Positions 8,720 to 16,959 of a DNA stretch of 61,011 nucleotides are shown piece after piece (positions within the stretch are counted from its first letter, which is position 1; every line of letters starts with the position of its first letter). The position numbers and the translations under genes are program-made. Source of the DNA: Candidatus Palauibacter polyketidifaciens (GTDB taxonomy: Bacteria; Gemmatimonadota; Gemmatimonadetes; Palauibacterales; Palauibacteraceae); assembly GCF_947581785.1 (NCBI RefSeq), contig NZ_CANPVO010000022.1:1-61011 (forward strand), given 5' to 3'. The notes below the pieces were generated by a model that did no database searches, had not been told where the DNA came from, and saw nothing but the letters and a program-made list of their open reading frames with translations.

Positions 8720-10035
8720 TCGAACTCCGCGTCGATGCGGCGGGCCACGTCCGAGGCGCTCGACGCGAGAGGCTCTCCGCGCACCAGGCGGCGGTCCATG
8801 ATCTCCACCGCCAGCGCCTCGATGCGGGAGAAGTCGCGCACCCGCGCGCCCCAGGTCATGCGCGCGCCACCCACGAGCGCAATGAACGCGTCCTCGACTC
8901 CGGTGCCGTCCGCCGCGGCGATCTCCGCCGCCACATCGATCCGCGACGGAATGGCGAGTCCCGACCGCGCCCGGATGCGCTGCGCCTCGGGCGAGGCGAG
9001 GAAACCCGCGAGGTCGATGGCGCGTCGCAGGTTCGCCGCGTTGGGCGGCACGGCCCACCCCGAGGCGTAGAGCACGCTCGTCGCCGCCGTCCGCGAGGGA
9101 TGGTGCGGAATGGGGACGATGGCCAGGTCCAGCGCGCCCGCCTCCACCAGGTCGCGGAACACGGGGAGCGTCCAGTGGCCCGAGAGGAGGAACGCCTGTC
9201 CCCCCGATGCGAAGCGCGCTTCCCGTGCGGGGTCTCCCTGCTGGACGAACTGCGCGCCCGGAGTGAGGCCGTCCTCCGCCAGCGCCGTCAGGAAGCGGTA
9301 CGCCTCCAGCGCTTCCGGCCCGTCCAGGTACCCTGCCGCGCGGCCCCCGTCGGGCCCGAGGATGTCGCCGCCCGCCGACCACACGAACGGAACCCACTGG
9401 TACAGGTTGCGCGGGAAGTCGAACCCGAACACGTCGTTCCGTCCATCCCCGTCGGTGTCCGCCACGACCGCCTCCGCGACGCGCCGGAAGTCCACCCAGG
9501 TCCAACCGGCCGGCGGCAGGAGGTGCTCGACGCCCGCGGCGGCGAGCACGCTCCGGTTCGCGTACAGGACCATCGGCGTGAAATCCTTCGGCAGCGCGAA
9601 CATGGAAGTGCCCCGGCGAAACGCGTCCGCTACCTGCCCGAACACGCTGTCCGGCCGAAAGCCGAGCGCCTCCTGGTATGGCGCGAGGTCCAGCGCCAGC
9701 CCGCGCTCCACGAAGGTGGGGATGTCGGGCGAATCCATGAGGTAGACGTCGGGTGGGCGCCCCGCCGCGATCGAGGTCAGCAGCCGCTCCTCGTACCCGT
9801 TGGGTGCGGACTCGAGCACGACCCGCACGCCGGGGTGCAGGGCTTCGTAGCGGTCCGCGACCTGCCGCTCGATCTCGAGTTCATGGCCTCCGGCCCAGAG
9901 GGTTACGCGCAGGGCGGTGTCGGACCCGTCGGGGGCGCAGGCGGTCGCCGTGGAGACGACGGCGAAGACGACGGCCGGGGCACCGCCGGTGGGAGCGCGA
10001 AGGGGCCGGCGCGTGGGCGGCGGCGAGTCCGTCAT
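8713..10035 (-). CDS. extracellular sugar-binding lipoprotein of ABC transporter
   Basis: A 440-residue family 1 solute-binding protein. The signal segment AVVFAVVSTATAC ends in a lipobox Cys, so it is a membrane-anchored lipoprotein. Typical features are LRVTLWAGGHELEIERQVADRYEALHPG at the start of the mature part, GRPPDVYLMDS, and hinge and ligand-region motifs such as MFALPKDFTPMVLYANRS. It captures the substrate for the two downstream permeases. ATG 10035 is supported by the ATGA overlap with the ATPase stop; a longer start at 10116 would place a proline/arginine-rich tail before the signal peptide. Confidence 0.92.
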   Translation of the reverse strand: MTDSPPPTRRPLRAPTGGAPAVVFAVVSTATACAPDGSDTALRVTLWAGGHELEIERQVADRYEALHPGVRVVLESAPNGYEERLLTSIAAGRPPDVYLMDSPDIPTFVERGLALDLAPYQEALGFRPDSVFGQVADAFRRGTSMFALPKDFTPMVLYANRSVLAAAGVEHLLPPAGWTWVDFRRVAEAVVADTDGDGRNDVFGFDFPRNLYQWVPFVWSAGGDILGPDGGRAAGYLDGPEALEAYRFLTALAEDGLTPGAQFVQQGDPAREARFASGGQAFLLSGHWTLPVFRDLVEAGALDLAIVPIPHHPSRTAATSVLYASGWAVPPNAANLRRAIDLAGFLASPEAQRIRARSGLAIPSRIDVAAEIAAADGTGVEDAFIALVGGARMTWGARVRDFSRIEALAVEIMDRRLVRGEPLASSASDVARRIDAEFEW

Positions 10036-11198
10036 CGCGAGGCCGGCAGGTTCATGGGCCGCGGCGCGGCCTCCTCGCGGCGGCCGTCCGGACCGAACAG
10101 GTGGCTGCGCTCCCATGCGACCGAGACGCTCACGCGGTCGCCGGGGTCGACGCGCAGGGTGGGGGGCGCGCGCGCCACCCAGGCCGCGTCGCCGGGGCCG
10201 TCCAGGTGGACGCGCTGCTCGCTCCCCAGCGCCTCGACACGGAGCACGATGGCCCGGAAGCCGGTCGCCCCGCCCGAATCGCGATTCCCGCCGGGCCCGT
10301 CGCCATCGCCCTCCCTCGTCCTCGCGACCGCCAGATCCTCCGGCCGCACGCCGAGCGTAGCCCGGTCGACCCCCGACGGCGCCCGGAGCGTGAACGGGCC
10401 GCCCGCGAGGCGCCCCGCATCGTCCCGGGCCAGGGCGATCCGGTTGATGGGCGGCGACCCCACGAACCCGGCGACGAACAGGTTGGCCGGCCGACGATAG
10501 ACCTCCTCCGGCGTGCCCACCTGGTGGAGCCGGCCCCGATCCATGACCGCGACTCGCTGACCCAGCGACAGGGCTTCCACCTGGTCGTGCGTCACGAAGA
10601 TCATCGTCGTGCCGAGGCGCCGGTGCAGGGCGGCGATCTCGTCACGGGTCCGCAGCCTCAACTCCGCGTCGAGGTTCGAGAGCGGCTCGTCGAAGAGGAA
10701 CACGCCCGGATCGCGGACCATCGCCCGTCCCAGGGCCACCCGCTGACGCTGTCCCCCGGACAGCTCGCCGGGCCGCCGCGACAGCAGTTCGGCGAGCCCG
10801 AGTGCGGCCGCGGCCTCCGCGACGCGCCGCTCGATCCCGGCTCGCGGAGTCCCGCGCACGCGCAAGCCGAAGCCCAGATTCCCGGCCACCGTCATGTGCG
10901 GGTAGAGGGCGTAGCTCTGGAACACCATCGCCACGTCGCGGGCCCCCGGTTCGACGTCGTCCACCCGCCGTCCCCCGATCCACACCTCTCCCGCGGTGGG
11001 TTCGACGAGGCCGGCGATGAGTCGCAGCAGCGTGCTCTTGCCGCACCCGGACGGGCCGACAAGAACCATCAGCTCCCCGGGCCGGACCTCGAGATCGAGC
11101 GACCGCACGGCCACGACCTCGCCATACCGCTTCTCCACGCCGCGCAGTTCGACGCCCTGCGGGGCGCGACTCACGGAGCCCTGCGATGCACGGCTCAC
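10032..11198 (-). CDS. ABC sugar transporter ATP-binding protein, MalK/UgpC type
   Basis: A 388-residue ATPase. Walker A is GPSGCGKST, the Q-loop is MVFQSYALYPHMTV, the signature is LSGGQRQRVALGRAMV, and Walker B is VFLFDEPLSNLD followed by the switch His in VTHDQ. A C-terminal extension with TLGVRPEDL is the OB-fold (TOBE) regulatory domain of MalK/UgpC proteins. It powers the two permeases encoded downstream. GTG 11198 makes a GTGA overlap with the glycosidase stop; a second GTG eight codons later is also possible. The extra sequence in longer readings is the reverse frame of the glycosidase gene. Confidence 0.94.
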   Translation of the reverse strand: MSRASQGSVSRAPQGVELRGVEKRYGEVVAVRSLDLEVRPGELMVLVGPSGCGKSTLLRLIAGLVEPTAGEVWIGGRRVDDVEPGARDVAMVFQSYALYPHMTVAGNLGFGLRVRGTPRAGIERRVAEAAAALGLAELLSRRPGELSGGQRQRVALGRAMVRDPGVFLFDEPLSNLDAELRLRTRDEIAALHRRLGTTMIFVTHDQVEALSLGQRVAVMDRGRLHQVGTPEEVYRRPANLFVAGFVGSPPINRIALARDDAGRLAGGPFTLRAPSGVDRATLGVRPEDLAVARTREGDGDGPGGNRDSGGATGFRAIVLRVEALGSEQRVHLDGPGDAAWVARAPPTLRVDPGDRVSVSVAWERSHLFGPDGRREEAAPRPMNLPASR

Positions 11199-13444
11199 GG
11201 AGCCCACGGAACGCGCAGCGCCTCGCCGCGAGGCCCTTCCAGCCGCTCCCCGTCCACCGTGGCCGTCACCTGGCCCGGTTCCACGTCCACGCACACGGTG
11301 CGCCCCCTCGCGACGACGGGTCCCAGCGACACGCGGGCGGGACCGTTCGGCAGCGGCCGGACCTCGATGCCCGACGCATCCACGTGGAGTCCCGCGAAGC
11401 CACGCGCCAGCAGATCGAGGATCCACGAGTGCTGGTAGTCGTCGATGCCGCGGAAGTGGCACGCACGCCCCGTATGCGGGTGGTAGTGTTCGAAGCAGTT
11501 GGGGCGCGAGGGATCGCCGTCGGTGAACATCATGCGCGCGAACCGGTGGAGCATGTCCGCCGCCAGCGCGCCGGCCCGCGCGCTCCCGCCGCGCCAGCAA
11601 CGCAGCAGCCCCTCGATCACATGGCTCGTCGTCATCGGCCAGACCCGTCCGTTCCACGGGCAGTTGCGGCGCTTCCCCCGCCAGATGCCCTCCGCGGAGA
11701 ATCGCGGATCGTCCACGCTCGACGAAGGCAGCGGGAAGCGCGTGCCGAACGTCCGGGGATCCTCGAGGTGGTCGAGCAGGGCGTTCAGGCGGGCCTCGCC
11801 CACCCGGCTGGTGAGCAGCGGATAGAACCCCACCGCCGCCTTCACGCCCGTGCGCTCGCCGGTGCGCCCGTCCACGTCGGTGAACAGCCCGGCCGTCGTC
11901 GACCACATGCGTTCGTCGATCGCCTTCCAGCAGCGGTCCGCAAGCCCATGCCACTCAGCTTCGTCCCCCGGCCGCTCCAGGCGGTGCGCCACGGAGGCGA
12001 GGGCGCGAAACAACTGGTGCGCGTATACGGTGACGTCGATCCCCTTGAGGCGAAGCCGGGGACGCCACCCCGCCACGTCGGCCTCCCCGTCCACGGCCAT
12101 GTAGCGCGACATGTATTCCTGTCCCGTCTCGAAGTGGTTCGTGACGGTGAACATGCCCGACGCCTCGGGGTCGCGCTCCGCCGTCAGCCAGCGCGCGTAG
12201 CGCGACAGCCCCTCGTAGCAGCGGGCCCGCGCCGCCGCATCCGGGTGCATGTCGTCGACCGCGAGCAGCGCGTCACCCCAGTTCGCGTGGTAGAAGTCGG
12301 TGCCCTCGAGACGCTCGGGATAGAGGCGTCCGTGGAAGGAGCCGTCGGGCTTCCGGTTGTCGACGAAGTTCAGGAGCGAGCCCCACGCCTCGCGCCCGCC
12401 CTTCCGCCAGCGCATCTCCATCATGTGGCACTGCGCGCTGTAGGCGATCGGCACGTGGAAGTACTCCGGGCCCTCGGCGATCGCGGGATGCCGCACCGGG
12501 CCCCATCGACCCTCGATGCGGTTCAGACCGAGGCCGTAGATGCGATAGTCGAAATAGCGGTCGAGATACGGGTCGCCGCTCTCGAAACGCGGGAAATCGC
12601 CGAAGAAGGACTCCCACGCGGAAGCCGTCCCGCACGCCGGAGCGGGGCCCCGGGCTTCGTTGTCCCGGAGCCGGAGGGTCAGACGGAACGTCGGAGGCCC
12701 GCCGTCGTCGACTCCTTCGAGCGGAAGCGCGACGGCGATCCAGATCCATCCGGGGCGGTGTTCTCCCGGGTCGGAGTTCGCGCTCCCCGGGGCACCGACA
12801 CCTTCCGCGAAGGGCGAATGTCCCCATTCGGGCGTCCCGCGACCTTCCGATGGGACGACGCGCCGCCAGGCGGGTGGAGCGGAGCCGGCGAGTTCCATGC
12901 GCAGGACCAGTTCCTCCCCGCGCCGGTCCGAAACGGTCCGCGTCCAGCCCACCCCGTCCGTCGTAGGCTCCACCCCGTCCGTCGCGTCCGCCGGCTGCGC
13001 GGTGAAGCCGACGACATGGCCCTCGAGTTCGGCCGGGATGTGCCACGACGATTCCAGGACTCCGCCCGGCAGCACCTGGCGGCGCTCCTCGAAGATGAGG
13101 CCGCGCCCGTCCGACCACGTGGCGACGAGCCACCCGGGTCGCCACCGGCGTGGCGTCGGCTCGCGGCCGCCCGGGCCGCCGGCGCTTCTTCGGAGCGGGT
13201 GTTCGGCTCCGTCGGGGCGCACGAGAGCCACCGAGAACGCCGGGCCGACCTCGTGCTGCAGAAGGTGGACCGGATCCCAGAACCCCGGCCGGTGCAGCCA
13301 CCGCGGGAACGGCGGCGCCCACACCACGCCGTCCAGGCCGCCCAGGAACCACTTGTCGTCGCGCTCCAGCGCCGCGATGCGAGCCCGAGGGGAAGCGGCG
13401 GGACGGGAGGAGGGGGCGTTCATCGGAACAGCATCAAACCGCAT
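11195..13444 (-). CDS. (alpha/alpha)6-type glycosidase, MGH1-like
   Basis: A 749-residue protein, likely cytoplasmic. An N-terminal beta-rich half is followed by an alpha-rich catalytic-type region with FDYRIYGLGLNRIEG, GTDFYHANWGDALLAVDDMH, FETGQEYMSRY and the NCPWNGRVWPMTTSHVIEG segment, which corresponds to the WRG-x-WP active-site region of MGH1-like/GH63 enzymes. It heads the operon for a sugar importer, so it probably cleaves the imported oligosaccharide. The exact activity is unknown. Met at 13444 or 13423 could start the protein; neither has a good ribosome binding site. Confidence 0.68.
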   Translation of the reverse strand: MRFDAVPMNAPSSRPAASPRARIAALERDDKWFLGGLDGVVWAPPFPRWLHRPGFWDPVHLLQHEVGPAFSVALVRPDGAEHPLRRSAGGPGGREPTPRRWRPGWLVATWSDGRGLIFEERRQVLPGGVLESSWHIPAELEGHVVGFTAQPADATDGVEPTTDGVGWTRTVSDRRGEELVLRMELAGSAPPAWRRVVPSEGRGTPEWGHSPFAEGVGAPGSANSDPGEHRPGWIWIAVALPLEGVDDGGPPTFRLTLRLRDNEARGPAPACGTASAWESFFGDFPRFESGDPYLDRYFDYRIYGLGLNRIEGRWGPVRHPAIAEGPEYFHVPIAYSAQCHMMEMRWRKGGREAWGSLLNFVDNRKPDGSFHGRLYPERLEGTDFYHANWGDALLAVDDMHPDAAARARCYEGLSRYARWLTAERDPEASGMFTVTNHFETGQEYMSRYMAVDGEADVAGWRPRLRLKGIDVTVYAHQLFRALASVAHRLERPGDEAEWHGLADRCWKAIDERMWSTTAGLFTDVDGRTGERTGVKAAVGFYPLLTSRVGEARLNALLDHLEDPRTFGTRFPLPSSSVDDPRFSAEGIWRGKRRNCPWNGRVWPMTTSHVIEGLLRCWRGGSARAGALAADMLHRFARMMFTDGDPSRPNCFEHYHPHTGRACHFRGIDDYQHSWILDLLARGFAGLHVDASGIEVRPLPNGPARVSLGPVVARGRTVCVDVEPGQVTATVDGERLEGPRGEALRVPWAP

Positions 13445-13526
13445 GCCGCGCCGGTCAACGGCCCGACGCGTCCGGCACCGCCGCGCGACGCCTCTCGGCA
13501 GCGGTCTGACACTTCCCGCCGGCCAG

Positions 13527-13540
13527 GCGCGTAGACGCGC
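13527..13540. promoter_or_regulatory. 14-bp palindrome in divergent gap
   Basis: GCGCGT-AG-ACGCGC is a perfect inverted repeat in the 140-bp gap between the sugar-import operon (minus) and the lipoprotein gene (plus). Its size and place suit a repressor operator. The binding protein is unknown, and GC-rich DNA produces such palindromes by chance. Confidence 0.3.
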
Positions 13541-13584
13541 ACAGGCCCCCGAAAAACCATGCGTTCAGCGTCTGGAGGAAAGAG

Positions 13585-14307
13585 ATGTCCTGGAATCGTC
13601 GCTCTCTCGGCCGCCCCTCGCGGCGGATCGCCCTCGCGGGCGCCCTCTTCTGCGGCCTCACGTCGACGGGTTGCATCTTCGTGGGCGACAGCGAGTCGCG
13701 GGACGAAGCGGAGGAAGTGCGGGAAGACCTTCGCGATGCCGCCGACGACATTGCCGCGAGCGTCACCGACGCGGTGGAGGAGATCGGCGAGCACCTGTCC
13801 GACTTCGCCGAGGAACTGGGCGGTGAAACGCTGGTCGATCAGCCGATCCACTTCCGCGAGTTCTACGACTTTCTGCCCGAGCGGGCGGGGGGCCTGAGAC
13901 GGACCTCGCGCGAGGGGGCGACGGGCGGCGCGATGGGGTTCCACATGTCCGTGGCCGAAGCCGAGTACGAGGGGAGGAACGGGGCCGAGGTCGAGGTCTC
14001 CATTGCCGACATCGGTGCGATGCCGGTGATCGGGTCGGAGGGCTTCCTGGATTGGCTCGATCTCTCGGTCGACGAGGAGAGCGACCGGGGGTGGGCGCGC
14101 ACGATCGAGTACGAGGGCTATCCGGCCATGGAGGAGTTCCGTCGCACGAGCGGCGAACGCGGCCGCGCGGAGTTCACCTGGTTCGTCGAGAGTCGCTTCG
14201 TCGTCGTGCTGGACGCACGGGACGTGACGATCGACGAACTCCACGAGCTTCGAGACGCGATCGACACCGACGCCCTGTCCGACCTGCGCGACCGCGAAGG
14301 GGGCTAG
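13585..14307 (+). CDS. hypothetical lipoprotein
   Basis: A 240-residue protein that I do not recognise. The signal peptide RRIALAGALFCGLTSTGC ends in a lipobox (Cys about 30), so it should be lipid-anchored. Residues about 35-80 are acidic and helical, with heptad-like spacing suggesting a short coiled coil. The rest is mixed alpha/beta with no Cys or obvious catalytic motif. GGAGGAAAGAG just before the ATG is a strong ribosome binding site. It reads alone and converges on the metallopeptidase gene, sharing one CTAG for both stop codons. Confidence 0.8.
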   Translation: MSWNRRSLGRPSRRIALAGALFCGLTSTGCIFVGDSESRDEAEEVREDLRDAADDIAASVTDAVEEIGEHLSDFAEELGGETLVDQPIHFREFYDFLPERAGGLRRTSREGATGGAMGFHMSVAEAEYEGRNGAEVEVSIADIGAMPVIGSEGFLDWLDLSVDEESDRGWARTIEYEGYPAMEEFRRTSGERGRAEFTWFVESRFVVVLDARDVTIDELHELRDAIDTDALSDLRDREGG

Positions 14308-16931
14308 CGGTCCCGGTCGGCGGGGTCGGGGATCCCGCGGCTGACGAGCACCTCCAGGGCGGGATCCACGGCCAGTAGCTCCTCCACCGCCCCGGCCAGT
14401 CCGCCGGGCGACGGATCCCGCAGCATCGCGCGCACCTGCCGGGTCGCAGGGTCGCGCGCGATGGCGGCGGCCGCGACGAGGCCGCTCTCGCTGCTCTCCC
14501 CATCGAGCGTGAAGGACCCGGCGGGCCCGGAGAGCGTGAGACTCGCCAACTCGCCCGCCCACGCCGACCGGACGGGAACCGAGAAGGCGAAACCCGAGCC
14601 TCCGTTCGCGTCGGCGATCCGCCACATGTCGAAACTCAGCGCGAACAGTTCTTCACCCGACGCGTTCCGGCCGCGGATGCGATAGTCGCCGCCGCCCACC
14701 GGCGAGGACGACGGAGCGTCGAGAAGGAATGCGGGCTCCAGGTAGGGAACGCCTTCTTCGCTCACGCCGCCCCAGAGGAGCAGCGAGCGGGCATCGCCGC
14801 CGGCTGCCGGGCTCGGCCTGGATTCGAGCGGCTCGGTGCGGGTGCGGAAGCGCATCGCGTTGTAGAAGTGATAGTCCCCGATCCAGTGCGGATCGCAGTA
14901 TCCCATGATGTCGGCCCTGTCCGGCGGAACGAGTTGCCCGCCGTCGCGAAAATCGTATCCCCAGGCACCGATGTGCCCGGTCCCCCCTGGATACCACGGA
15001 TCGGGGTTGACCGCGCTGCAGGGGGCGTGGCTGAGGCTCATGTTATGCCCGAATTCGTGTGCGACGATGTCGGCTCGATCATGACTGGAGACGCTGGCGA
15101 ACCCGCCGACGTAGGCCACGCCTCCGCCATCGCTGTTCGTCATCGTGCCCATGTAATGCCCGGTCCCCTCCTCCGACGCACGTATCGCCGCCGTGTAGCC
15201 CAGGAGTGCGTTCTGGTTGTTGGTGGATACCATCACGGGCTCGTGCGCCGTGATCGTCATGTCTCCGATCGGGAGAAGCGTATGCGTGTCCCAGAAGAGT
15301 TCGTGGTCCGGAGTCAGACTGTTCACGTAGCTCACGATCGAGGCGTCCGGGTCTGACGTCAGCACGAACGGAATCACCGTGAGATTGAACGTGGGCATCG
15401 TCCGGACGTCGACGGCGCGCCGGCCTGTGTCGGGAATGCGCCGCGTGAGTCCCAGCGCGGGATCGAGCGTGCCGCCGGGATCCGTCTCGACGACGACCTC
15501 GAGCCCGGGCTGCACGACCCGCCCGGGGATCACGACATTCGCGGAGGCGGCGAGATCGCCTTCCTCGATCGCCGTCGGCACGGGATTCGACTGTGCGGGA
15601 AGGTCGGCGACATGGATTTCGGCGCCCTGCAGGTAGAACCGGGCCCGGACCGCCGGGAAATCGACGGATGCGCCCCCGGGGGCCGTCAGAAACACGCGCA
15701 GGAGCGCGGAATCGCCGGCGACGAGCGGCACGGGAAACTCCGATGACTGTACGGCCTGCGTGAGGACGATCGACGCATCCTGCCCGCACGTGGCGACCCG
15801 GTACCTGTAGAGACGCTCCAGCCAGTCCCGGAAGGCGGGTTCGGCGGGCGCGCAGAGCGCCGAGCCTCCCAGGTGAAGTTGGACCAACCCCCGGATCGAC
15901 GTCAGCTCGACGGGCAGCGGGCCGGACAGCCCGGCATTGTCGGACAGGTTCAGGAAGCGCAGCGCCGCCAGGCGCCCGAACGTCTCCGGCACCGGTCCCT
16001 CAAGGTCATTGCGCATGAACAGCAGGACCTCGAGCGCCGTGAGGCCCCCCAGTTCGGGCGGCATCGGTCCCGTGAGATCGTTTTCGCTCAGATCCAGCAG
16101 ACGCATATCGCTGAGGTTACCCAGCGCGGCCGGGATCGGCCCCTCGAATCCGTTGCGGCTGAGGTCCAGTTGGTCCAGGTAGCTGAAGTCGCCGAGCCAC
16201 GGCGGGATCTCGCCATCGAAACGGTTGTCGTGAAGGTGTAGCTCCAGGAGGATCGGCAGTCGCCCGAACTCCGCCGGGATGCCCCCCGCGAGTTCGTTTC
16301 GTGACAGCGTGAGGGTATGGAGCCGGTCGAGGTCTCCGAGCTCCGGGGGGAGATGTCCGCGGAGCCCGTTGAATTCGAGGTCGAGATCCGTCACCCGGCC
16401 GTCGTCGTCCACGCTCACGCCGTACCAAGTGTCGAGCGGCCGGCCCGTCAGCCAGTTGTCGTCGTGGGTCCAGCCTTCGCCGCCCGTCGCTTCGTAGAAC
16501 GCCTGGAGCACGACGTGGTCCGCCGTCACGAGCTCGGGCACGAGGACCCCGAACTCAAGCCGGCCCTGCAGCGCCCCGGGATCGCGGGCCCGGATCGTGA
16601 CCCGCGCCTCTCCCGGCGCGACCCCGACGACGATGACGGTGGCGTCCGACAGCGAGACGGAGGCGACGCCGGCATCGGAGGTCTCGGCCGAGAACGTCAG
16701 GGCGTCCCCGTCCGGATCCGTGAAATAGGCCCCCGCGTCCACCGTGAGCGTGTCGCCGGCCGCCAGTTCCTGTGGCGGGATCGTGCTCGTCGGCGTTGGC
16801 CGGCGGTTGGGAGTTGCCGTTGGCGGCGCCGTGGCTTCGTCGCCGCACGCGGCGGCCGTGAGGATCACGAACGCCAGCAGGCCCGCCGATACGGCCGGCG
16901 AGGCTCTTCGCCGCCGGCTCAGGGGGCTCAG
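14304..16931 (-). CDS. exported leucine-rich-repeat metzincin-type metallopeptidase (start unclear)
   Basis: About 875 residues. A lipoprotein-type signal (LLAFVILTAAAC) leads to a Pro/Thr linker, an Ig-like domain with YFTDPDGDALTFS, then about seven plant-type leucine-rich repeats (LxxLxLxxNxLxGxIPxxLGxL). The C-terminal part holds the zinc motif HEFGHNMSLSH near residue 625 and a Met-turn-like DIMGYC about 50 residues later, as in metzincins, with Ser replacing the usual Gly. No ATG, GTG or TTG lies in frame at the expected start. CTG 16931 or 16922 is in frame; alternatively ATG 16963 (ATGA overlap with the upstream gene) joins it through a one-base shift. Likely a surface protease or binding protein. 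Confidence 0.75.
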   Translation of the reverse strand: MSPLSRRRRASPAVSAGLLAFVILTAAACGDEATAPPTATPNRRPTPTSTIPPQELAAGDTLTVDAGAYFTDPDGDALTFSAETSDAGVASVSLSDATVIVVGVAPGEARVTIRARDPGALQGRLEFGVLVPELVTADHVVLQAFYEATGGEGWTHDDNWLTGRPLDTWYGVSVDDDGRVTDLDLEFNGLRGHLPPELGDLDRLHTLTLSRNELAGGIPAEFGRLPILLELHLHDNRFDGEIPPWLGDFSYLDQLDLSRNGFEGPIPAALGNLSDMRLLDLSENDLTGPMPPELGGLTALEVLLFMRNDLEGPVPETFGRLAALRFLNLSDNAGLSGPLPVELTSIRGLVQLHLGGSALCAPAEPAFRDWLERLYRYRVATCGQDASIVLTQAVQSSEFPVPLVAGDSALLRVFLTAPGGASVDFPAVRARFYLQGAEIHVADLPAQSNPVPTAIEEGDLAASANVVIPGRVVQPGLEVVVETDPGGTLDPALGLTRRIPDTGRRAVDVRTMPTFNLTVIPFVLTSDPDASIVSYVNSLTPDHELFWDTHTLLPIGDMTITAHEPVMVSTNNQNALLGYTAAIRASEEGTGHYMGTMTNSDGGGVAYVGGFASVSSHDRADIVAHEFGHNMSLSHAPCSAVNPDPWYPGGTGHIGAWGYDFRDGGQLVPPDRADIMGYCDPHWIGDYHFYNAMRFRTRTEPLESRPSPAAGGDARSLLLWGGVSEEGVPYLEPAFLLDAPSSSPVGGGDYRIRGRNASGEELFALSFDMWRIADANGGSGFAFSVPVRSAWAGELASLTLSGPAGSFTLDGESSESGLVAAAAIARDPATRQVRAMLRDPSPGGLAGAVEELLAVDPALEVLVSRGIPDPADRDR

Positions 16932-16959
16932 CGGCCGGCCCGCGCGGCGCCGGGGCCGC

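Noticed and set aside
8720-9505. Longer MalF-like permease starting at 9505
   Set aside because: The added part is another frame of the binding-protein gene, and ATG 8719 has a proper overlap start.
11199-11954. Longer sugar-ABC ATPase
   Set aside because: The extra N-terminus is an out-of-frame reading of the glycosidase gene; GTG 11198 overlaps that gene's stop.
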